Origin: Deltaproteobacteria bacterium | GTDB taxonomy: Bacteria > Myxococcota > UBA796 > SXON01 | NCBI GenBank assembly: GCA_947483545.1 | Contig: CANKNP010000318.1 | Span: forward strand, 1 to 5,923 | Reading direction: 5' to 3' | DNA: 5,923 nucleotides | Shown: positions 1 to 4,370 of the stretch, in pieces | How the letters are laid out: every line of letters starts with the position of its first letter | How positions within the stretch are numbered: position 1 is the first letter of the stretch | Notes under the pieces: model-generated | Database searches by the model: none | What the model saw: only the letters and a program-made list of their open reading frames with translations | What the model was told of the DNA's origin: nothing | Made by a program: the position numbers and the translations under genes

Positions 1-1
1 C

Positions 2-1177
2 AGGCTGCTCGGCGTGGTCCGAGGCACCCGCGACCGCCTGCTTGGAATGCCCGAGGCGAACCCGCGGGCGCTGCACGATCCCCGGCCGATCTTCGAGCGT
101 GCTGAGCTGCGCGCGGCCGACATCCTCTTGCGCGTGGTGGACGGCACCCCCGTGGACGCCCGGACCTGGTTTGAGCGCCTCGCCGTGCAAGCCCCGGAGG
201 TGCTCAGCACCCCCGCGGATCCCGCAGGCTGGGAGCGCGCCGAGGGCGCTGTTTTCCGAAAGGTCGTGGACACCCTCCACCGCCTCGGGGCCGTGGACGC
301 GATGCGAGACGCGGAGGGTATTCGGGCCTTCCGGGCGCCGACCGGCGTGAGCGTCCCGACGACCGGCTTCCTGTTGATGCCGGACCTGGATCTCCTCGTT
401 CACCCTGGTGAGATCCCGTTCGGGGTCTACGGCCGGCTCTGTCGCCTCGCGCCGTACATCGACGGGGCGGGACTTCATCGGCACCGGCTGACCCGCGAGG
501 GGGCTGCCGCCGAGATCGGCGCAGGGCACACGGACACGTTGGCCTTCCTCGCCGCCCACTCGCGCACGGGGGTGCCGCCCAACGTGGCCGACACGCTCCG
601 CGAATGGCAAAGGGCCGCGAGCCGCGTGACCGTGCTCGTCGGTGTGGACGTGATCGAGCACAACGGGGTCCTCAAGCTGAGGGTGGGCTCCGCCCCGGCA
701 GACGCGCGCAGCTTCGACTACGCGAACGCCCCGCGCGCGCGGTTCTGCATCGACGCCGGGCGGATCACGATCCCGGATGGGTGGGACGCGTTGACGGTGC
801 GTGCCATCGTCGAGCGGGTCGCGACGCCAGCCGGTCGGGAGCGGGGGGCGTGGGTCTACCACCCGGAGCTGCGCGCCCACGCGAGCCCGGATGCCATCAT
901 CGCGCGGCTGAACGAGGCGTATGGCGGCCTCATTCCTGGAGAGCTGGAGCTGCTGGTGCGGGCGGGCAGCGGGATCCCTCCGGTGGAGGCGTCGCCGGCG
1001 TGGGTGCTCCGTCTGCCAGAGGTGCTGGCCGCAGCGCTGCGCCGGGATCCGGTCCTCGGTCCCTACCTGCGGAAGCCGGCGGGGGGGGGCGAGGTCGTCG
1101 TGAAGAGCGCGGACCTGGACGCGGTGCGGGGGCGGTTGACCCAGCTTGGTGTTCAGCTCACCGAGGATCCCGCTTGA
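2..1177 (+). CDS. Helicase-associated (XPB/Helicase_C_3-like) domain protein, 5'-partial
   Basis: The frame is open to the left edge, so the gene very probably begins upstream; the GTG at 14 is only the first start codon inside the window. Residues below count from that GTG. Residues about 115-215 match the helicase-associated domain found at the N-terminus of bacterial XPB-type helicases (Helicase_C_3). The match covers a strand with LLMPDLDLLVHP, then YGRLCRLAPYID, then HRLTREGAAAEIGAG, then an alpha-helical run with AHSRTGVPPNV and a following Leu/Trp helix. Residues 20-110 are helical and could be winged-helix-like. No Walker A or DEAD-box motif is visible in this part, so a motor would have to lie upstream or be absent. 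Family proteins that carry this domain without an ATPase are known. The role is probably nucleic-acid related but unproven. The C-terminus (EVVVKSADLDAVRGRL) remains coding-like to the stop. The stop overlaps the next gene's TTG start, which suggests translational coupling. Confidence 0.8.
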   Translation, partial: RLLGVVRGTRDRLLGMPEANPRALHDPRPIFERAELRAADILLRVVDGTPVDARTWFERLAVQAPEVLSTPADPAGWERAEGAVFRKVVDTLHRLGAVDAMRDAEGIRAFRAPTGVSVPTTGFLLMPDLDLLVHPGEIPFGVYGRLCRLAPYIDGAGLHRHRLTREGAAAEIGAGHTDTLAFLAAHSRTGVPPNVADTLREWQRAASRVTVLVGVDVIEHNGVLKLRVGSAPADARSFDYANAPRARFCIDAGRITIPDGWDALTVRAIVERVATPAGRERGAWVYHPELRAHASPDAIIARLNEAYGGLIPGELELLVRAGSGIPPVEASPAWVLRLPEVLAAALRRDPVLGPYLRKPAGGGEVVVKSADLDAVRGRLTQLGVQLTEDPA

Positions 1178-1923
1178 CCAAGCAGGTGGTGGTGGCGCTG
1201 ATCGTGGGGCTGCTGGCAGGCGCCTTCGTGCTGGGGCTGGTGGTGGTGGCCGGGGCGGTAGGGTTCCTGGTGTGGAACCAGGAGCCCGCGTCGACGTTCG
1301 TAGGCGACGCCGCCGGAGAGGTTCAGCTCCGGGCGCTCGACCTCAACGGGGACCGCGAGGCCCCGATCTTTGTGGAGCGCCTGGCTCGGCTTGGCGTGGC
1401 CGCCACGGTGTTGGAGGCCTCGCGGGAGGGAGCGACGCTCTCGCTCTCCGGCGCGCGTGACGTCCGCGAGGCGGCGGCGGCCGTGATGGCCCCGATGCGG
1501 CTGGCGATCTACGCGACGGCGAACCCCACTCAGGAGGGGGGGCGGACACGTTTGCTGACCGAATGCTCCACGCCGCCCTGTACCCCCGTCCTGGTGCAGT
1601 TGCCGTCCGCGCTGGGCGCGCGTGAAATCGCGGATGCCCAGGTTGGAGGCGATGAGATGGGCACGACCGTGATCAACCTGGCGTTCACTTCCGACGGGGC
1701 CCTGTTGTTGACCGCCTTGACGCAGCGCGAGATCGGACGCGCTGTCGTCATGACGCTCGACGACGTCGTGTACAGCCAGCCGATCGTGCAGGAGCGGATC
1801 ACCGGTGGGAGAGTCCAGCTCACGCTCGGGGCCAGCGACGAAGGGGCGCGTGCCCAGGCGGAGCGCATTTCGGCCTGCATCATCGGAAAACCGCTGACGG
1901 GACGCTGGGAATTCGCCGAGTAG
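1174..1923 (+). CDS. Single-pass membrane protein with SecD P1-like domain
   Basis: I chose the TTG at 1174. It overlaps the upstream stop as TTGA, has GAGG (1163-1166) seven bases ahead, and places a hydrophobic segment at the very N-terminus. The product is 249 aa. Residues about 5-34 form a membrane anchor (VVVALIVGLLAGAFVLG onward to VW). The rest should be extracytoplasmic. Residues about 50-115 resemble the P1 base of SecD, and 139-241 resemble the P1 head. Matching elements are the DAQVGGDE stretch, VINLAFTSDGALLLTALT, a GRAVVMTLDDVVYSQP segment and ITGGRVQLTLG, ending with an Ala/Ile helix and GKPL where SecD has its AGALP-like end. True SecD is about twice as long with six membrane helices and helps drive protein export with SecYEG and SecF; those helices are missing. 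This is therefore a stand-alone P1-type sensor or chaperone-like protein, not SecD. C131 and C136 (CSTPPC) could form a disulfide. The family call is fairly sure; the function is unknown. Confidence 0.8.
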   Translation: MTKQVVVALIVGLLAGAFVLGLVVVAGAVGFLVWNQEPASTFVGDAAGEVQLRALDLNGDREAPIFVERLARLGVAATVLEASREGATLSLSGARDVREAAAAVMAPMRLAIYATANPTQEGGRTRLLTECSTPPCTPVLVQLPSALGAREIADAQVGGDEMGTTVINLAFTSDGALLLTALTQREIGRAVVMTLDDVVYSQPIVQERITGGRVQLTLGASDEGARAQAERISACIIGKPLTGRWEFAE

Positions 1924-1941
1924 AGATCGACGCACTTTGAT

Positions 1942-2475
1942 GTGGAGATGCTGGCCACGGAGATCCAGCGCGAAGCGAGCGCCCGGGTTTGGCCGATGGC
2001 CTCGCGCGAGCTTGACGCCATCGCGGCCGACGCGGTGCCGGCCCTGTCCGCTGCGCTGGCTGCCGAGGCGGCCGTGTTCATGCCCAAGGTCTCTGACCGG
2101 CTCGTGATTGAAAGCGCCGAGTTTCAGAAGCATGTGCATGCGCACATGACCGCCTCTTTGGACGCGCGGTTCGCCGCTGCCGTGGCCGAACGGGGCGATG
2201 CGCTGAAGGCGAGGTACCCGCAGTTCGCGGCCAATCCCGCGCGCTATGACGACCTTGTGAAGAAGCTGAGCGTGCGCTCGCAGCAGTGGGCGCAGGGCCA
2301 GCTCGACACGACCTTTGCCCAGCACATCCAGGTTCTGCAGTCGATCAACGCGTCGGTGCAGGCGCTCGCCGGGCAGAGCGTGGAGGAACGCGCGGCCGGC
2401 GGCGACCAGAGCATGGACGACATGATGATGTTGTTCCTTGAGATCATGAACACCCGCCTCGAAGGGAAGGGCTGA
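1942..2475 (+). CDS. Unrecognised helical protein
   Basis: I do not recognise this 177-aa protein. It is almost entirely Ala/Glu/Gln/Arg-rich and predicted helical, with no Cys, no signal peptide and no membrane segment. It contains heptad-like stretches around residues 1-60 and 95-150, and a Met/Asp-rich end (DDMMMLFLEIMN). Third codon positions are strongly G/C, so the frame is credible. The start is uncertain: GTG 1942 and ATG 1948 are both possible, and neither has a well-placed Shine-Dalgarno sequence (GGAG at 1944-1947 directly abuts ATG 1948). The reading frame is the same as the upstream SecD-P1-like gene and is separated from it only by the TAG at 1921 and six codons. The protein could therefore be translated by re-initiation. 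The next start lies three bases after its stop, which suggests an operon. It could be the soluble half of a membrane-anchored coiled-coil protein, but that is speculative. Confidence 0.7.
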   Translation: MEMLATEIQREASARVWPMASRELDAIAADAVPALSAALAAEAAVFMPKVSDRLVIESAEFQKHVHAHMTASLDARFAAAVAERGDALKARYPQFAANPARYDDLVKKLSVRSQQWAQGQLDTTFAQHIQVLQSINASVQALAGQSVEERAAGGDQSMDDMMMLFLEIMNTRLEGKG

Positions 2476-2478
2476 ACC

Positions 2479-2934
2479 ATGTCCGAAGCAGCTGTCAAAG
2501 AGATTGAAGGGATGCTCACGGCCGAGCTGGACACGGTGCGCGCCGCGAACGCGACCGGGATGAAGATCGGCGGGGTGGCCGTCGTCGTGGTGGGTGCGTA
2601 CCTGCTGTGGATCAGCTCGGTGAGCGGACGCTGCGGTCGCGAAGATGGCGACCCAGACCGGCGACCCGGGGGCGACATACAACGACGACGCGGCGCTGGA
2701 TGCGGCGGCGGCGGCGGCGGTGACGAGCCTCGATACGGTCCTCGACGAGGCCATGGACGCCCCCGGCGAAGATGGCATCTCCCCGCGCCAGACCATCGAG
2801 GGCTCTCTGACCCAGCTCCGGCACATCGACATGGAGCTCGCTCGCATCGCCAAGAAGGGCGGGGATCCTGCCGAGCGCGAGCTGCTGCTCGCTTGGCTGA
2901 ACGTGCTCGGCCAAGCGCCGGAGCTCCAGTTTGA
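2479..2934 (+). CDS. Small membrane-anchored protein; only the N-terminal third looks coding
   Basis: The ATG at 2479 has a good Shine-Dalgarno sequence (AAGGG at 2467-2471, seven bases ahead). The first 47 codons look real: a charged helix (residues 1-29) and then a transmembrane segment at about 31-47 (IGGVAVVVVGAYLLWIS). After about base 2620 the frame changes character. It uses many CGA, GGT, CCT and AGA codons and yields Arg/Gly/Pro-rich sequence. Over the same bases the frame starting at 2645 has proper G/C third positions. The downstream part of this ORF is thus probably a shadow. Removing one G at 2619/2620 would end the protein at the TGA now at 2621-2623 and give a roughly 47-aa single-pass protein. 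This may be a sequencing error, a frameshift mutation or a decayed gene. It could also be the N-terminus of a longer protein whose remainder was lost. Orientation and function are unknown. Confidence 0.45.
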   Translation: MSEAAVKEIEGMLTAELDTVRAANATGMKIGGVAVVVVGAYLLWISSVSGRCGREDGDPDRRPGGDIQRRRGAGCGGGGGGDEPRYGPRRGHGRPRRRWHLPAPDHRGLSDPAPAHRHGARSHRQEGRGSCRARAAARLAERARPSAGAPV

Positions 2935-2968
2935 GCGGGATGACACGAAGAAGCCTCGGGGCAAGTAG
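2645..2968 (+). CDS. Unrecognised small acidic helical protein
   Basis: This is a 107-aa product that I do not recognise. It begins with a polar N-terminus (MATQTGDPG) and then a helix with six consecutive Ala residues encoded by six GCG codons at 2702-2719. A mostly helical middle contains SLTQLRHIDMELARIAKK, followed by a leucine-rich helix (ELLLAWLNVLGQ) and a basic end (KKPRGK). There is no membrane segment or signal peptide. Codon third positions are strongly G/C here, unlike the overlapping frame from 2479, so this is the better coding call for 2645-2968. No in-frame alternative start exists after the TGA at 2621. The ATG has no clear Shine-Dalgarno sequence, so translation may depend on the preceding small membrane-protein gene. 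It ends 30 bases before the next gene, consistent with an operon. Confidence 0.65.
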   Translation: MATQTGDPGATYNDDAALDAAAAAAVTSLDTVLDEAMDAPGEDGISPRQTIEGSLTQLRHIDMELARIAKKGGDPAERELLLAWLNVLGQAPELQFERDDTKKPRGK

Positions 2969-2980
2969 GCTGGGTCGAAC

Positions 2981-2986
2981 AGGTGA
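2981..2986 (+). promoter_or_regulatory. Shine-Dalgarno for the YdcF-like gene
   Basis: AGGTGA lies 12 bases before GTG 2999. It supports that GTG as the start, and no other start codon is available between the in-frame TGA at 2984 and 2999. The spacing is slightly long, so initiation may be modest. Confidence 0.45.
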
Positions 2987-2998
2987 TTACCTAAGCGC

Positions 2999-3589
2999 GT
3001 GCATCGCTGGGATCCCAACCTGCTCTTCCGCTTCGCGGGGTTCCTGCCGCGTGCGCTCGCGGAGGTGCGGTCGGGGGCGGCGTTGCCCGCCGTGGGGGCG
3101 GAGCGGGCAGACGCCATCGTGGTGCTGGGCTGCCGTCTCCTGCCGGGCGGGGTGGCTTCGGGCTCGCTGCGAGCGCGCGCCGAGGCCGGTGCCGCCTTGT
3201 TCCTTGCGGGTGCTGCGCCGGTGATCGTCACCACGGGGGCGTCCCACGAGCAACCCCCGGGTGAGGCGGTCGTCGCCGCCCAGATCCTGCGGGAGTGCGG
3301 GGTGCCGCCGGGCGCTATCCGTATGGAGGAGAAGTCGCGCAACACCGACGGAAACTTCGCGTTCAGCCGCGATCTCTGCCCCGGCCCTCGGGTGTACGTG
3401 GTCACGGAGCCGTTCCACATCGCCCGGGCCCTGCGGATCGCCCGGGCCTACGACTTCGATCCCATCCCGTTCCCCGTCGCCTCGCCGGCCTGGGGTCGCC
3501 CCTGGGATCGTACCCGGTTGACCGCTCGAGACGCGGTGTCGTTGGCTTGGTGGATGGGGGATCGTGCCAGTCGCGGTGAAGCTGGGTAG
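2999..3589 (+). CDS. YdcF/DUF218 family protein (ElyC/SanA/YdcF-like)
   Basis: This 196-aa protein carries the family landmarks in order. They are DAIVVLGCRL (38-47), the SLRARAEAG helix start (56-64), VIVTTGAS (75-82), PGEAVVAAQIL (87-97), GVPPGAIRMEEKSRNT (101-116), and VYVVTEPFHIARA (132-144) preceding a Rossmann-like last strand (FDPIPFPVAS). In the family, the conserved Asp/Gly, Glu and Arg-Asn-Thr positions line a nucleotide- or sugar-phosphate-sized pocket. Some members (SanA, ElyC) act in envelope barrier function or carrier-lipid balance, and YdcF binds S-adenosylmethionine. The substrate here cannot be read from the sequence. SanA and ElyC have N-terminal membrane segments; this protein has only a short amphipathic stretch (NLLFRFAGFLPRAL), so it looks cytosolic or peripheral. 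Length is normal for the domain alone. It is last in the co-directional run and is followed by a promoter-like region. Confidence 0.85.
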   Translation: MHRWDPNLLFRFAGFLPRALAEVRSGAALPAVGAERADAIVVLGCRLLPGGVASGSLRARAEAGAALFLAGAAPVIVTTGASHEQPPGEAVVAAQILRECGVPPGAIRMEEKSRNTDGNFAFSRDLCPGPRVYVVTEPFHIARALRIARAYDFDPIPFPVASPAWGRPWDRTRLTARDAVSLAWWMGDRASRGEAG

Positions 3590-3670
3590 TTCGCTCTTCG
3601 GCCGCGGCGAGCGCGCGGATCGGCGGCCCGTAGCCCACTTGGTCCGTCTTCCCCCGCGCCCGCGCGTCCC

Positions 3671-3679
3671 TGCTATACT
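3671..3679 (+). promoter_or_regulatory. Extended -10 promoter element for the spike genes
   Basis: TGC followed by TATACT (3674-3679) fits the TGn plus TATAAT extended -10 of sigma-70-type promoters. It stands out as an A/T island in GC-rich surroundings, 24 bases before the TTG start. No good -35 hexamer lies 16-18 bases upstream (the best candidates are poorly spaced: CTTCCC at 3648 and TTGGTC at 3639). That is tolerable for an extended -10 promoter. The predicted transcript would start near 3685-3688, leaving a leader of only about 15-18 bases. Confidence 0.5.
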
Positions 3680-3690
3680 CACCCCAACTC

Positions 3691-3697
3691 GAGGAAG
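3691..3697 (+). promoter_or_regulatory. Shine-Dalgarno fixing the TTG start of spike gene 1
   Basis: GAGGAAG ends five bases before TTG 3703, with AGGA seven bases away. This is the strongest ribosome binding site in the window. It justifies the unusual TTG start, since no nearby ATG is in frame. Confidence 0.65.
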
Positions 3698-3702
3698 TCC
3701 CC

Positions 3703-4356
3703 TTGCCCAAGGTCACCGATCGGCACGGCCGCCCTGTCTCCGGACAGCTTCCGGGTCTCGTAGAAGGTATCGTCACCGACAACGTCGACCCCGAGAAGCT
3801 CGGCCGCGTCAAGGTGAAGTTCCCCACGCTGCCCGAATCCCCTGAGAGCTATTGGGCGCGCTTGTCGATGCCCATGGCGGGTCAGGATCGCGGGTGGATG
3901 ACCATCCCCGAGATCGACGACGAGGTGCTTGTGAGCTTCGTCCACGGGGACATCAACCACGCGATCGTGGTGGGCTCGTTGTACAACGGCGTGGACCTCC
4001 CGCCGTACGCCAACGAGGACGGCGAGAACAACTTGCGTGTGTTCCAGAGCCGCTCGGGTCACCGCCTGACCTTCGATGACACCGCTGGGGACGAGCGAAT
4101 CGAGCTCATCACCCACAACGAGGAGCTTCGCTTCATCTGGGATGCGAAGGAGAAGACCTTCAGCCTCTACTCGGGCAAAGACATCATCGTCGAGGCCAAG
4201 GAGACCATCAGCTTGAAGTGCAAAGACTTCATCCTGGAGGCGACGAACAGCATCTCCATCAAGGCCGGGTTGACCATGCAGGTCGACGCCCCGACGTCCA
4301 CGGTCAACGGCGGTACGCAGCTCACGCTCTTCGCCTCGATGACGAACATCAACTAA
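3703..4356 (+). CDS. Baseplate spike protein, gpV / gp5-OB / VgrG-core family (short copy)
   Basis: This 217-aa protein is a central spike of a contractile injection machine. Residues about 17-95 form the OB fold: LVEGIVTDNVDPEKLGRVKV, then ESYWARLSMPMAG, the RGWMTIPEIDDEVLVSF strand pair, and HGDINHAIVVGSLYNG. The family hallmark VGSLYNG...PPYAN follows, then residues 110-217 with FQSRSGHRLTFDDTAGDERIEL. Short alternating strands (SLYSGKDIIVEAKETISLKCKDF...SISIKAG) are typical of the trimeric beta-helix needle. There is no gp27-like hub domain, no lysozyme domain and no effector extension. The length is close to phage P2 gpV, and VgrG proteins are two to three times longer. It should trimerise at the tip of the inner tube. 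The TTG start is supported by the site at 3691. It lies 14 bases ahead of a paralogue. The sequence alone does not say whether the machine is a phage tail, a tailocin, an eCIS or a type VI system; lack of the hub domain speaks against a classic VgrG. Confidence 0.9.
   Translation: MPKVTDRHGRPVSGQLPGLVEGIVTDNVDPEKLGRVKVKFPTLPESPESYWARLSMPMAGQDRGWMTIPEIDDEVLVSFVHGDINHAIVVGSLYNGVDLPPYANEDGENNLRVFQSRSGHRLTFDDTAGDERIELITHNEELRFIWDAKEKTFSLYSGKDIIVEAKETISLKCKDFILEATNSISIKAGLTMQVDAPTSTVNGGTQLTLFASMTNIN
3781..3820 (+). repeat. Duplicated 40-base block, copy 1 (spike gene 1)
   Basis: This block matches 4407-4446 at 36 of 40 positions by eye. It encodes NVDPEKLGRVKVK here and NVDPDKLGRVKVK in the paralogue. 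Three of the four mismatches are synonymous. This reflects paralogy of the OB fold and is not a mobile repeat. Confidence 0.8.
4192..4254 (+). repeat. Duplicated 63-base block in the beta-helix, copy 1
   Basis: This block aligns without gaps to 4830-4892. It encodes EAKETISLKCKDF...NSI here and EAKETMSWKCKDF...NSI in the second copy. It is the most conserved part of the needle region in the two paralogues and supports tandem duplication. Confidence 0.75.
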
Positions 4357-4370
4357 GGTCGGGTGCGCGC

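Larger units (their letters stand above)
3590..3702. other. Intergenic region separating two transcription units
   Basis: These 113 bases lack a credible gene. They hold a weak GC-rich inverted repeat (GGCCGC 3600-3605 with GCGGCC 3623-3628, 17-base loop, no T tract) near the end of the YdcF-like gene. They also hold an extended -10 element and the ribosome binding site of the first spike gene. The break in spacing after a run of nearly abutting genes suggests that a new operon starts here. Confidence 0.6.

Noticed and set aside
604..1173. Upstream extension of the SecD-P1-like frame to ATG 604
   Set aside because: This part overlaps the helicase-associated gene out of frame and yields Arg/Gly-rich shadow sequence. 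The TTG at 1174 has a ribosome site and begins the hydrophobic anchor.
2702..2719. GCG triplet run as a regulatory repeat
   Set aside because: Six GCG codons encode poly-Ala within a helix. It is short and common in GC-rich genes.
1153..3420. 755-codon open frame on the minus strand
   Set aside because: It lies antisense to at least four coding-like plus-strand genes. Its translation is Arg/Pro/Gly/His-rich with no family motif. Long antisense frames are expected in DNA this GC-rich.
3600..3628. GC-rich inverted repeat as an intrinsic terminator after the YdcF-like gene
   Set aside because: The stem is only six base pairs with a 17-base loop and no T tract follows, so chance is likely in this base composition.
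3564..3845. 93-codon plus-strand frame across the promoter region
   Set aside because: It overlaps both neighbouring genes in another frame, has an Arg/Pro-rich composition, and crosses the promoter and ribosome site of spike 1.
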